Part shown: piece after piece, positions 1-8,390 of the stretch
How positions within the stretch are numbered: position 1 is the stretch's first letter
Layout of the letters: every line of letters begins with the position of its first letter
DNA from: Planomonospora sp. ID67723
GTDB taxonomy: Bacteria; Actinomycetota; Actinomycetes; Streptosporangiales; Streptosporangiaceae
Direction: 5' to 3'
Assembly: GCF_015711605.1 (NCBI RefSeq)
Contig: NZ_JABTEZ010000002.1
Location: 806,001-870,000 of the forward strand
DNA: 64,000 bases
The notes under the pieces: model-generated
What the model was told of the DNA's origin: nothing
What the model saw: the letters and a program-made list of their open reading frames with translations, nothing else
Databases searched by the model: none
Translations under genes and position numbers: made by a program

Positions 1-112
1 CAGCCGGGATCGGGAGGGTGACCCGGGAGTGACCGGGGCCGCCGGACGGGCCGGCCGGCGGGTGCCAAGGGGCGGACGGCCGCGGTACGGCGGGGCGGGG
101 CCGTACAGGGGA

Positions 113-143
113 GAACCCCGCCTCTCCTCGGAGGGCGGGGTTC
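113..143 (-). terminator. Hairpin terminator after DUF3043 gene
   Basis: Ten-base perfect arms (113-122 and 134-143, GAACCCCGCC and its complement) enclose an 11-base loop just past the stop of the minus-strand gene ending at 154. There is no long U tract, which is usual for actinobacterial terminators. Confidence 0.6.
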
Positions 144-153
144 GGAGGAAGAC

Positions 154-762
154 CTACTTCTTCGGCGGGACGGGCTTGCCGCCGGGGAGGAACTGGGGCG
201 GCGGGAAGCGCAGCTTGCGGATCTGCAGCGCGCGCATGGCCGCGTAGAAGCCGACGCCCTTGAGGCTCTCGCCGGGGAACTTCTCGGCCGCGAGTTTCTT
301 GACCTTCCACGACACCCAGATCGAGGTGAACAGGACGCCCACCATCATGAGCGGCCAGCCGACGACGATCACGGCCTCGTAGACGTAGCGCTGGATGTGC
401 GGGGGGAAGGGGATCCAGGTGAACAGCAGGATCACCAGCGAGAACGGCAGGAAGTACTGGCTGACCAGGCGGCGGGAGTCGACCCAGTCGCGGGCGAACT
501 TGCGCGCCGGTCCGCGGTCGCGGGCCGGGAAGTAGCGCTCGTCGCCGCGCATCATGCCCTCGCGCGCCTTGGCCCGGTCGGAGGCCTGGCGCTCGCGGAG
601 CTGCTTGTAGGCCTCCTTGCGGTTCTGCGGAGCGTTCACCGGCTGGCGGCGGCGGCCCTCGGCGTCCCGGCGCTTGGGGGTGGGGCGCCCCTTGCCCGCG
701 GGCTTGGGATCGTTGGAGACGGCGGGGGAGTCGTCCGCGGTGGCGTGGGTACGTCGGAACAC
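154..762 (-). CDS. DUF3043 family membrane protein
   Basis: A 202-residue protein of the actinobacterial DUF3043 family. The first ~90 residues are very basic and hydrophilic (many Arg/Lys with a QNRKEAYKQLRERQ stretch). Two membrane segments follow at about 102-120 and 128-150, then a basic cytoplasmic tail ending in GGKPVPPKK. The start is GTG at 762, with GGTAGG eight bases upstream. It diverges from pspA. No enzymatic motif is visible and the function is unknown; a structural or membrane-associated role is only a guess. Family assignment is from memory of the characteristic sequence pattern. Confidence 0.75.
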   Translation of the reverse strand: MFRRTHATADDSPAVSNDPKPAGKGRPTPKRRDAEGRRRQPVNAPQNRKEAYKQLRERQASDRAKAREGMMRGDERYFPARDRGPARKFARDWVDSRRLVSQYFLPFSLVILLFTWIPFPPHIQRYVYEAVIVVGWPLMMVGVLFTSIWVSWKVKKLAAEKFPGESLKGVGFYAAMRALQIRKLRFPPPQFLPGGKPVPPKK

Positions 763-907
763 AACGTCAGCCTACCGGGACTGCAACTTAGTGACGCCCC
801 CGTGCGTTATGCGTAGGGTGAACCCATGTGGATCCGCCGCTTTTCCCGGGGGCCGGAATCACTGGGGAGACCCGAAGCGCATTTGAAGAAGGGGACGGCC
901 GACGCGC

Positions 908-1741
908 ATGAGCGTGATGAAGAGACTTTCCATGATCTTTAAGTCCAAGGCGAACAATGCCTTGGACAAGATGGAGGATCCGCGCGAGACCCTGGACTAC
1001 TCCTATCAGCGGCAGCTCGAGCTGCTGCAGAAGGTGCGCCGGGGCGTGGCCGATGTGGCGACCTCGCGCAAGCGCGTCGAGCTGCAGATCAACCAGATCG
1101 AGGCGCAGGCGCGCAAGCTTGAGGAGCAGGGCCGCAAGGCGCTCGGGGTCGGCCGCGAGGACCTGGCCCGCGAGGCCCTGACCCGCCGCAGCAGCCTGCA
1201 GGGGCAGATCGCGGACCTGCGGGTGCAGCATGACAACCTGCAGGCCGAGGAGGAGAAGCTCACCACGGCCTCGCACCGCCTCCAGGCCAAGGTCGACTCC
1301 TTCCGGACCCGCAAGGAGACCATCAAGGCGACCTACACCGCCGCCGAGGCGCAGACGCGCATCAACGAGGCGTTCTCCGGGATCTCCGAGGAGATGGGCG
1401 ACGTCGGCCTGGCGATCCAGCGTGCCGAGGACAAGACCGCGCAGATGCAGGCGCGGGCCGGCGCCATCGACGAACTGCTCGCGAGCGGCGCGCTCGACGA
1501 CTTCAGCGGTTCGCGCGGCGACGACATCCAGGCGGAGCTGGACCGGATGGGCGGCGGCCGCGACGTGGAGCTGGAGATCGCCCGGATGAAGGCCGAGCTG
1601 GGACAGGGGCCGGCGCCGCAGGGCGCGATCACGCCCGGCCAGCCGCAGCAGCAGCCGCAGGCCGAGCCGCACCAGGAGCCGTACCAGCAGCCGCAGTCGC
1701 AGCCGACGCAGCAGTACCGCCAGCCGGGGGAGGGGCAGTGA
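908..1741 (+). CDS. pspA: PspA/IM30 family phage-shock protein
   Basis: A 277-residue PspA/Vipp1-like protein, a peripheral inner-membrane protein that oligomerises on damaged membrane and restrains proton leakage (family knowledge). Residues 1-25 form the amphipathic helix a (MSVMKRLSMIFKSKANNALD). Residues ~25-220 are almost continuous coiled coil rich in Glu, Arg and Gln. From about 235 on there is an actinobacterial Gln/Pro-rich tail (QPQQQPQAEPHQEPYQQPQ) absent from enterobacterial PspA. The stop overlaps the start of the next gene as GTGA, so pspA and pspAA are translationally coupled. No PspC or sigma-54 activator lies nearby, as expected in actinobacteria. Confidence 0.93.
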   Translation: MSVMKRLSMIFKSKANNALDKMEDPRETLDYSYQRQLELLQKVRRGVADVATSRKRVELQINQIEAQARKLEEQGRKALGVGREDLAREALTRRSSLQGQIADLRVQHDNLQAEEEKLTTASHRLQAKVDSFRTRKETIKATYTAAEAQTRINEAFSGISEEMGDVGLAIQRAEDKTAQMQARAGAIDELLASGALDDFSGSRGDDIQAELDRMGGGRDVELEIARMKAELGQGPAPQGAITPGQPQQQPQAEPHQEPYQQPQSQPTQQYRQPGEGQ

Positions 1742-2016
1742 TCGTTCGCATCATGGGCGAGGGCCAGGTCGAGATCGCCGCGGGCGACCTCGCCGTCCTC
1801 AACGACCTGGACGGGCAGCTCGAGGCCGCGATCGAGGCCGGAGAGGAGGAGGCGTTCCGCGCCCGGCTGCACGCTCTGCTGGACCAGGTCCGCCTCGTCG
1901 GCAAGGCGCTTCCGGACGAGAGCCTGGAGCCCTCCGAGCTGATCCTGCCTCCGGCAGACGCCTCCATGGAGGAGGTCCGGGAGATGCTCGGCGACGAGGG
2001 CCTGATCCCCGGATAG
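1738..2016 (+). CDS. pspAA: PspA-associated protein PspAA
   Basis: A 92-residue acidic protein beginning at GTG 1738 and overlapping the pspA stop by four bases. It matches the small PspAA domain recurrently found directly after pspA in actinobacteria and archaea (IVRIMGEGQ at the N terminus, a central alpha-helical Leu/Glu-rich half, and LPPADASMEEVREML near the C terminus). It has no membrane segment or signal peptide. By family context it is a partner of PspA in envelope-stress sensing; the biochemical role is not established. An internal ATG at 1753 would remove five residues but lacks the overlap seen at 1738. Confidence 0.85.
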   Translation: MIVRIMGEGQVEIAAGDLAVLNDLDGQLEAAIEAGEEEAFRARLHALLDQVRLVGKALPDESLEPSELILPPADASMEEVREMLGDEGLIPG

Positions 2017-2187
2017 ACGCGAGGACCAGGTCTTCTCCGAGCGCGGGCCGTACGGCACAGGCCCGGTTCCCCCGGACCGCGGCCTGTCTGCCGATCTTTA
2101 TCTGTCATGGCCCGACCATGCTGCACAGGCCGTTACCTTTTACCCTCACAATGGGACGGAAAAATCCCATAAATGGAGGGTGTCATT

Positions 2188-4527
2188 ATGCCGGATCTTG
2201 CGCCCCTGCGGCCCGGGGATCCCGCGAGGGTGCGGGAGTACCGGCTCACCGCCCGTCTCGGTGAGGGCGGTCAGGGAACGGTCTACCTCGGCGAGTCCCC
2301 GGCAGGGGTGCGCGTCGCGGTCAAGCTGCTCCGTGCCGACCTCGCCCAGGACGAGGAGGCTTTGGAACGTTTCGTTCGCGAGGTCAGCACGACCCGGCAG
2401 GTGTCGCCGTTCTGCACCGCCGCGGTGCTGGAGACCGGTGTGGACGAGCACCGGCCGTACATCGTCAGCGAGTACATCGACGGGCCGACGCTCGACGCGG
2501 TCGTGGGCGCCGAGGGACCGCGTTCCGGCTCGGCGCTGCACCGGCTCGCGATCGGCACGGTCACCGCGCTCGTGGCGATCCACCAGGCCGGGATCGTGCA
2601 CCGCGACTTCAAGCCGTCCAACGTGCTGCTCGCCTCCGACGGCCCGCGGGTCATCGACTTCGGCATCGCCAAGGCCCTCGACCGGACCTCGACGCTGACC
2701 GCGACGGCGATCGGCACCCCCGCCTACATGACCCCCGAGCAGCTCGCGGGGGAGAACGCCGGCTCGGCCGCCGACATGTTCGCCTGGGGCTGCACGATGG
2801 TCTTCGCGGCCACCGGGCAGCCGCCGTTCGGCACCGACAGCCTGCCGGCGATCTTCAACCGCATCATGAACATGGAGCCGGACCTGTCGGCGATCGCCGA
2901 TCCGGCGCTGCGCGAGCTGGTCGGCCACTGCCTGGCCAAGGACGCCGGTCGGCGCCCGACGGCGAGCGAGGCGCTGATGCGCCTGCTCGGCCACGCCGGT
3001 CCGGGCGCGCAGGGCACGCCGCCTCCCACCTCCCCCCGCGGCATGCTCGCCGAGGGACTGGCCGCCGCTCAGCAGACCGGTCCCGAGGGCTATCCGTACG
3101 CGTCCGGGCCGCAGGGGCCCGTGCCGTACCAGACGGGCCCGGGGGGTTTCGCGCAGCAGTCGGCTCCGGGCGGCTACCCGCCGCACCAGACCGGTCCCGG
3201 GGGTTTCCCGTACCAGTCCGGGCCGCAGGGGCCGGGGCCGAACCAGACCGGTCCGGGCGGCTACCCACCCCACCAGACGGGCCCGGGGGGTTTCGCGCAG
3301 CAACCGGCTCCGGGCGGCTACCCGCCGCACCAGACCGGCCCCGGGGGCTTCGCGCAGCCGGGCCCCGGAGGGTTCGCCCAGCAACCCTACGGAGGCCCGA
3401 CCGTCCCATCGCAGGGCGGCCCGGCGTACCCCGCGGCGGGGCGGGCGAAGGCCTCCGGCGGAGTCCGCCGGATCTGGGTCGCGATCGGCGCCGGGCTCGT
3501 GGTCGCGCTCATCGCGGTCGGGGTCACGGTGGTGCTGCGGGGCAACGGCACGCCGGGGCCGACCGCCACCCCCCAGGCCGGTCCCAGCGGGCAGTCCTCC
3601 GCACCGCCCACCCCGGCCGTGGCGTCGGTGCCCGAGGCGGACCGGAAGATCAAGCTTCCGGGCAGCTCCATCACGATCCACGAGAGCGACAAGGATCCGA
3701 TCAAGCTGAGCTCCTACAGCCTGGAGCGGGACAAACACCTGTACGTCCGCAAGGCCGGCACCGACGAGTTCGTCAAGAACGACAAGTACTTCCAGTACAC
3801 GCTGAACTTCGCCGGCACCCACGCCCTCGGCACCGACCGGGTCTACAGCACCGACAGCTACGCCATCGTCTCCATCGTCGACCACGAGAGCGGCGCGGAG
3901 AGCAAGGTGAAGATCACCAAGGCGCCGGTCTACCCGATCTACCCGCAGTGGTCGCCGGACGGGACCAAGGGCCTGGTGACGCTGTACGAGGCGGCCGGCG
4001 ACAAGAGCAACCCGTACGGCTACGCGATCATCGACGTCGCCACGAAGAAGGCCGAGATCGTCAGGGTGAAGGAGAAGGACGCCGGCACCTGGAGCTACTT
4101 CTGGCGGGGCGACGGCCGGGCGGTCGGCACCTGGGCGCTCACCGGCAAGACCCAGCGCATCCGCTTCTACGACCTGCAGGGGACCGTGCTGCAGACCCTG
4201 CTGGACGTGGGCACCCCGCTCACCGTCGAGGGCGACGACATCAACCCGTCCGGCACGCTGCTCATGACCTACTGCAAGGGCGGCGAGACGGAGATCTGCG
4301 TCTGGTCCACCGCCGCCGACGGGGAGCCGACGGCCCGGATCCCGTTCGACACCAAGCGGCTCGTCGGCTGGTACGACGACCAGCACATCGTGGCGTGGCA
4401 GGCGAAGGGCTCCAGCCACGAGGCCGTGATCATCGACCTCAAGGGCCAGGTGAAGCGGGTGCTCGCCACGAGCACCGACGCCAAGGAGTACGAGCAGCAG
4501 TTCATGCGCTACACCAGGGAGCGCTGA
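2188..4527 (+). CDS. Membrane Ser/Thr protein kinase with C-terminal beta-propeller-like sensor
   Basis: A 779-residue PknB-type kinase. The start is ATG 2188 because GGAGGG (2175-2180) lies seven bases before it; the in-frame ATG at 2173 overlaps that ribosome site. The kinase domain spans ~10-270: glycine loop LGEGGQG (~24-30), VAVK lysine, catalytic loop HRDFKPSN at 138-145 (Phe replaces the usual Leu), DFG at 157-159 and the activation segment TPAYMTPEQ. Residues ~298-411 are a Pro/Gly/Gln linker of GPGGYPPHQT and GPGGFAQQ repeats. One membrane helix (~431-452) leads to an outside domain of ~320 residues with WSPDGTKG and similar WD-like blades. It presumably phosphorylates cytoplasmic targets in response to an external cue; targets are unknown. 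The kinase appears active. Confidence 0.92.
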   Translation: MPDLAPLRPGDPARVREYRLTARLGEGGQGTVYLGESPAGVRVAVKLLRADLAQDEEALERFVREVSTTRQVSPFCTAAVLETGVDEHRPYIVSEYIDGPTLDAVVGAEGPRSGSALHRLAIGTVTALVAIHQAGIVHRDFKPSNVLLASDGPRVIDFGIAKALDRTSTLTATAIGTPAYMTPEQLAGENAGSAADMFAWGCTMVFAATGQPPFGTDSLPAIFNRIMNMEPDLSAIADPALRELVGHCLAKDAGRRPTASEALMRLLGHAGPGAQGTPPPTSPRGMLAEGLAAAQQTGPEGYPYASGPQGPVPYQTGPGGFAQQSAPGGYPPHQTGPGGFPYQSGPQGPGPNQTGPGGYPPHQTGPGGFAQQPAPGGYPPHQTGPGGFAQPGPGGFAQQPYGGPTVPSQGGPAYPAAGRAKASGGVRRIWVAIGAGLVVALIAVGVTVVLRGNGTPGPTATPQAGPSGQSSAPPTPAVASVPEADRKIKLPGSSITIHESDKDPIKLSSYSLERDKHLYVRKAGTDEFVKNDKYFQYTLNFAGTHALGTDRVYSTDSYAIVSIVDHESGAESKVKITKAPVYPIYPQWSPDGTKGLVTLYEAAGDKSNPYGYAIIDVATKKAEIVRVKEKDAGTWSYFWRGDGRAVGTWALTGKTQRIRFYDLQGTVLQTLLDVGTPLTVEGDDINPSGTLLMTYCKGGETEICVWSTAADGEPTARIPFDTKRLVGWYDDQHIVAWQAKGSSHEAVIIDLKGQVKRVLATSTDAKEYEQQFMRYTRER

Positions 4528-4540
4528 CCCGGAGAACGCG

Positions 4541-4573
4541 CGAAGGCCCCGGCGGGTGCCGCCGGGGCCTTCG
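4541..4573. terminator. Bidirectional terminator between kinase gene and nadA
   Basis: Perfect 15-base arms (4541-4555 and 4559-4573, CGAAGGCCCCGGCGG and complement) with a 3-base loop lie between the convergent kinase gene and nadA. Confidence 0.8.
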
Positions 4574-4608
4574 GTGCCTTCGCCCGCGCTCCGCCGCGGG
4601 GGACGGAG

Positions 4609-5763
4609 TCAGGGGAGGGCGAGCATGCGGTCCAGGGCGACCTTGGCCCAGTGGGTGGTGTCGGCGTCCACGGTGATCTGGTTGACCACCTGGCCGGCGG
4701 CGAGGGACTCCAGCGCCCACACCAGGTGCGGCAGGTCGATCCGGTTCATCGTCGAGCAGTAGCAGACGGTCCGGTCCAGGAACGTCACGTTCTTGTCGGG
4801 GAACATGGTCCCGAGCCGCTTGACGAGGTTCAGCTCGGTGCCGATCGCCCAGGAGGAGCCCGCGGGGGCGGCCTCGAGCTTCTTGATGATGTACTCGGTC
4901 GAGCCGACGTGGTCGGCCTTGACGACCACCTCGTGCCGGCACTCGGGGTGGACCAGCACGTTGACGCCCGGGATGCGCTCGCGCACGTCGTCGACGTTCT
5001 GCGCGGAGAAGCGGCCGTGCACCGAGCAGTGCCCCCGCCACAGGATCATCTTCGCGTCGCGCAGCTGCTGCTCCGTCAGGCCGCCGTTCGGCCGGTGCGG
5101 GTTGTAGACGACGCAGTCGTCCAGCGACAGGCCCATCTCCAGCACCGCCGTGTTGCGGCCCAGGTGCTGGTCGGGCAGGAACAGGACCTTCTCCCCGCGG
5201 GAGAAGGCCCAGTCCAGGGCCCGCCTGGCGTTGGAGGAGGTGCACACGGCGCCGCCGTTGCGCCCGCAGAAGGCCTTGATGTCGGCGCTGGAGTTCATGT
5301 AGGTCACCGGGACGGTGACGCCGGCGATCCCGGCGTCCTCCAGCGCCTCCCAGCACTCCTCGACCTGGTCGAAGGTGGCCATGTCGGCCATCGAGCACCC
5401 GGCCGCCATGTCGGGCAGCACGACCCGCTGGGCGTCGCCGGTCAGGATGTCGGCGGACTCGGCCATGAAGTGCACGCCGCAGAAGACGATGTACTCGGCC
5501 TCGGGGCGGGCCGCGGCTTCGCGGGCGAGCTTGAACGAGTCGCCGGTCACGTCGGCGAACTGGATGACCTCGTCACGCTGGTAGTGGTGGCCGAGCACGA
5601 AGACCCGGTCGCCGAGCGCCGCCTTGGCCCGCCGCGCACGCTCCACGAGCGTCGGGTCGGAGGCGGGCGGCAGCTCTCCGGGACAGTCCACCCCGCGCTC
5701 GCTGTGCGCGTCGGCGCCCTGGCCGAGGACGAAGAGTGGAAGCCCGGTCTCGGTGGTCGTCAC
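4609..5763 (-). CDS. nadA: Quinolinate synthase NadA
   Basis: A 384-residue [4Fe-4S] quinolinate synthase that condenses iminoaspartate with dihydroxyacetone phosphate in de novo NAD synthesis. Typical features are HHYQRDEVIQFADVTGDS near the N terminus, FCGVHFMAESADIL, TYMNSSADIKAFCG, HPECRHEV and CYCSTMNRIDLPHL, which hold the cluster cysteines. The start is placed at GTG 5763, seven bases after an AAGGGGG ribosome site; GTG 5769 is closer than usual to that site. nadB and nadC are not adjacent, so the gene stands alone. A short palindrome (5779-5793) sits directly upstream. Confidence 0.95.
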   Translation of the reverse strand: MTTTETGLPLFVLGQGADAHSERGVDCPGELPPASDPTLVERARRAKAALGDRVFVLGHHYQRDEVIQFADVTGDSFKLAREAAARPEAEYIVFCGVHFMAESADILTGDAQRVVLPDMAAGCSMADMATFDQVEECWEALEDAGIAGVTVPVTYMNSSADIKAFCGRNGGAVCTSSNARRALDWAFSRGEKVLFLPDQHLGRNTAVLEMGLSLDDCVVYNPHRPNGGLTEQQLRDAKMILWRGHCSVHGRFSAQNVDDVRERIPGVNVLVHPECRHEVVVKADHVGSTEYIIKKLEAAPAGSSWAIGTELNLVKRLGTMFPDKNVTFLDRTVCYCSTMNRIDLPHLVWALESLAAGQVVNQITVDADTTHWAKVALDRMLALP

Positions 5764-5778
5764 GACCACACCCCCTTA

Positions 5779-5793
5779 TCGTCGAACTGACGA
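5779..5793. promoter_or_regulatory. Palindrome upstream of nadA
   Basis: TCGTC and GACGA arms separated by five bases lie about 16 bases before the nadA start, in a relatively AT-rich stretch. The position suits a repressor site for NAD-biosynthesis control such as NrtR or a similar protein. The regulator identity is inference. Confidence 0.35.
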
Positions 5794-5941
5794 CTAATGA
5801 TGACACACGGCCCCCGGCGTTTATTCCGGGGAGGGGCATGGAATGTGTGGCAGTGGACAGGTGTTGGTAGCGTCTAAGAAGGACGTCAGAAACAGACAGC
5901 CGCCCGGGACGGGCGGTTGACGCGGACGCGGGAGTCACCAC

Positions 5942-6295
5942 ATGTCGGTTGAGAGCAGCGAGACCACGGCACAGGGCCTGATCCTCAGTGACGCGGCTGC
6001 CGCCAAGGTCAAGAGCCTGCTGGAGCAGCAGGGCGAGGAAGGCCTCCAGTTGCGCGTGGCCGTGCAGCCCGGCGGCTGCTCCGGTCTGCGCTACCAGCTC
6101 TTCTTCGACGACCGTTCGATGGACGGCGACGTCGTCACGGACTTCAACGGCGTCAGCGTGGTCACCGACCGGATGAGCGCCCCCTACCTCGTGGGCGCCA
6201 CGGTCGACTTCGTCGACACGATCGAGAAGCAGGGCTTCACGATCGACAACCCGAACGCCACGGGCTCCTGTGCCTGCGGCGATTCGTTTAACTAA
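5942..6295 (+). CDS. erpA: Fe-S cluster insertion protein, ErpA/HesB type
   Basis: A 117-residue A-type carrier that passes Fe-S clusters to apo-proteins. The three ligand cysteines are in place: C46 in GGCSG and C110/C112 in the C-terminal GSCACGDSF. The start at ATG 5942 has GGGAG about nine bases upstream. It is monocistronic between nadA (an Fe-S enzyme, divergent) and the PfkB kinase gene. The same erpA/PfkB/ctaC neighbourhood occurs at Rv2204c-Rv2200c of M. tuberculosis (recalled synteny). Likely clients here include NadA and the Rieske protein QcrA, but that is inference. Confidence 0.93.
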   Translation: MSVESSETTAQGLILSDAAAAKVKSLLEQQGEEGLQLRVAVQPGGCSGLRYQLFFDDRSMDGDVVTDFNGVSVVTDRMSAPYLVGATVDFVDTIEKQGFTIDNPNATGSCACGDSFN

Positions 6296-6325
6296 GCGAG
6301 ATCTGTCCCTCATCGGACGGTGACG

Positions 6326-6365
6326 AAGCCCTGCCGGGTGAGATGTTCCTCACTCCGCAGGGCTT
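6326..6365 (+). terminator. Terminator after erpA
   Basis: Arms AAGCCCTGC (6326-6334) and GCAGGGCTT (6357-6365) are exact complements and enclose a nested GTGAG/CTCAC stem. It lies 30 bases after the erpA stop. Confidence 0.7.
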
Positions 6366-6437
6366 TGCCGCGCCAGGAGTTCGCGTATTCTTGCGGGGCT
6401 CATTTCCCGAGATGCTGACAACGAGGAGAAGGATCCC

Positions 6438-7424
6438 GTGCGCATCGCCGTCACCGGCTCCATCGCGACCGACCACCTGATGACCTTCCCCGGCCGCTTC
6501 GGCGACCAGCTCATCGCCGACCAGCTCGACCGGGTCTCCCTGTCGTTCCTCGTGGACGACCTGCAGGTCCGCCGCGGCGGCTGCGCAGCCAACATCAGCT
6601 TCGGGATGGGCTGCCTGGGCCTGTCGCCGATCCTCGTCGGCGCGGTCGGCACCGACTTCGCCGACTACCGCTCCTGGCTGGAGCGGCACGGCGTCGACTG
6701 CGCCTCGGTGCACACCTCCGAGACGTACCACACGGCCCGGTTCCTGTGCACCACCGACGAGGAGCACAACCAGATCGCGTCGTTCTACACCGGCGCGATG
6801 GCCGATGCCCGGCTGATCGAGCTGCAGCCGATCGCCGACCGGGTGGGCGGGCTGGACCTGGTGCTGATCAGCCCCAACGACCCCGACGCGATGCTCCGCC
6901 ACACCGACGAGGCCCGCCAGCGCGGCATCCCGTTCGCCGCCGACCCCTCCCAGCAGCTGGCCCGCATGCCCGGAGAGCAGATCCGCACGCTGGTCGACGG
7001 CGCCGCCTACCTGTTCGGCAACGACTACGAGAAGGGCCTGATCGAGCAGAAGACCGGCTGGTCCGACGAGGAGATCCTCGCCCGGGTCGGCGTCCGCGTC
7101 ACCACGCTCGGCCCCAAGGGCGTCGTGATCGACCGCAAGGGCGAGCCGTCTCTGCACGTCCCGGCGGCCCCCGAGCTGGGCAAGGCCGACCCCACCGGCG
7201 TCGGCGACGCCTTCCGCTCGGGCTTCCTGGCCGGCCTCGCCTGGGGTCTGTCCCTGGAGCGCTGCGGCCAGATCGGCAACCTCACCGCCACCCACGTGCT
7301 GGAGCGTGTCGGCGGACAGGAGTACGAGCTCGGCCAGAAGGTCTTCCTGGAGCGCTTCGCCTCCGCCTACGGCGCCGAGGCCGCCGCCGAGGTGGCCCAG
7401 CACGTGCGCTGCCACCACGCCTGA
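6438..7424 (+). CDS. adoK: PfkB-family sugar/nucleoside kinase, adenosine kinase AdoK-like
   Basis: A 328-residue ribokinase/PfkB-fold kinase. RRGGCAANISFGMG (~46-60) is the first signature, and DPTGVGDAFRSGF (~251-263) is the anion hole with the catalytic Asp. The start is GTG 6438 after a strong GAGGAGAAGG site. Length, sequence style and position between erpA and ctaC match mycobacterial Rv2202c, first called a carbohydrate kinase and later shown to be an adenosine kinase. The adenosine substrate is therefore inferred from synteny; another sugar or nucleoside cannot be excluded. It would salvage adenosine to AMP. Confidence 0.8.
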   Translation: MRIAVTGSIATDHLMTFPGRFGDQLIADQLDRVSLSFLVDDLQVRRGGCAANISFGMGCLGLSPILVGAVGTDFADYRSWLERHGVDCASVHTSETYHTARFLCTTDEEHNQIASFYTGAMADARLIELQPIADRVGGLDLVLISPNDPDAMLRHTDEARQRGIPFAADPSQQLARMPGEQIRTLVDGAAYLFGNDYEKGLIEQKTGWSDEEILARVGVRVTTLGPKGVVIDRKGEPSLHVPAAPELGKADPTGVGDAFRSGFLAGLAWGLSLERCGQIGNLTATHVLERVGGQEYELGQKVFLERFASAYGAEAAAEVAQHVRCHHA

Positions 7425-7611
7425 CCGCCCGCGACCTTCCCGCAGGCTTCCCGGTACGGCGAAGCCGGGTGGGGGCCACTCGCCGCCCACCCGGCCCGCC
7501 GCACTGCACGCTCCTCGCCGCACCGCGCGACCGCCGCGACGCCGTACCGCGCGGCCTGGACGGCACGCGCAGGGCAGGGGCGTCGGACGGCGCGCGGAAC
7601 GGCGCCGGAGG

Positions 7612-8034
7612 TCAGGCTCCCGCGTAGACGCGGTGGACGAAGTCGGCCAGTTGGTCGTCGGAGAGGTTCTTGGCCAGGTCGGCCTCGCTGATCATGCCGA
7701 CGATGCGGCCGTTCTCGATCACCGGCAGCCGCTTGATCTGGTTCTGCTCCATCTTGGAGAGCGCCTCCTCGACGCTGGCGTCGGCCGCCACCCAGACCAG
7801 GCCGGTAGCCATCTCCCCGGCGGTGACCTGCGACGGGCTCTTGCCCTGCGCGACGCACTTCACGACGATGTCGCGGTCGGTGATGATGCCCTTCAGCCGG
7901 TCGTCGGGCCCGCAGATCGGCAGTGCCCCGACGCCCAGCTCCTGCATGAGCTGCGCGGCGCGTTCGAGTGACTCGTTCGACTCGATGCACTGGCAGCCGG
8001 AGCTCATCACGTCCTTGGCGGTTTCTCCGCTCAT
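7612..8034 (-). CDS. Two-CBS-domain protein, Hrp1-like
   Basis: A 140-residue cytoplasmic protein made of two CBS motifs (about 8-60 and 73-125). ALPICGPDDRLKGIITDRDIVVK closely resembles the hypoxic response protein Hrp1 (Rv2626c) of M. tuberculosis, as does the RLPVI...LVG/IVG..SEAD block. CBS pairs usually bind adenine nucleotides, so an energy-sensing role is plausible; the ligand is unknown. Cysteines in SSGCQC near the N terminus could be redox-active. It is transcribed toward adoK and lies downstream of the tusA/cysteine desulfurase pair on the same strand, about 60 bases away, so it may share a transcript. Confidence 0.85.
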   Translation of the reverse strand: MSGETAKDVMSSGCQCIESNESLERAAQLMQELGVGALPICGPDDRLKGIITDRDIVVKCVAQGKSPSQVTAGEMATGLVWVAADASVEEALSKMEQNQIKRLPVIENGRIVGMISEADLAKNLSDDQLADFVHRVYAGA

Positions 8035-8095
8035 ACCTTTCCCCCCGAAACGTGTGGTGGATTTCCGGGGGAGGTCTTACCCACTTTCCGGCATG

Positions 8096-8365
8096 TCAGT
8101 AATTGCGGCGCACATGGATCGACCAGCCGCCCTGGGGAAGCTCGTGGCTGCCCACGTGGTGGTGCGACTTCAGGCGGCACCACGCGGGGATGTCGGTGAA
8201 GGCCGCCGGGTCGTCGGCGAGGACGGCGACGACCCCGTTCAGCGGGACGTGGCCGATCTGCTCGGCGAGCATGATGATGGGAATCGGGCACTTCCTGCCC
8301 AGCGCGTCGATGGTCAGCGCCGGGGCCTGGGCGGCCTGCTGGGCGGCGGTGTGCCTGGACGTCAT
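8096..8365 (-). CDS. TusA-family sulfur carrier protein
   Basis: An 89-residue TusA/SirA-fold protein with the sulfur-accepting cysteine in KCPIPI (about residue 27). The C-terminal half is longer and His-rich (RLKSHHHVGSHE) compared with E. coli TusA. It lies 25 bases after the cysteine desulfurase gene on the same strand, so the desulfurase probably loads its cysteine with persulfide. The final acceptor (tRNA thiolation, cofactor or dissimilatory sulfur pathway) is not shown by the context. The start is ATG 8365. Confidence 0.85.
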   Translation of the reverse strand: MTSRHTAAQQAAQAPALTIDALGRKCPIPIIMLAEQIGHVPLNGVVAVLADDPAAFTDIPAWCRLKSHHHVGSHELPQGGWSIHVRRNY

Positions 8366-8390
8366 CGCGTTCCCACTCCCCGAATAATGA

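Noticed and set aside
2146-4419. 757-residue minus-strand open frame
   Set aside because: It is the shadow of the Ser/Thr kinase gene. The composition is dominated by Arg/Gly/Ala/Pro and there are no family motifs.
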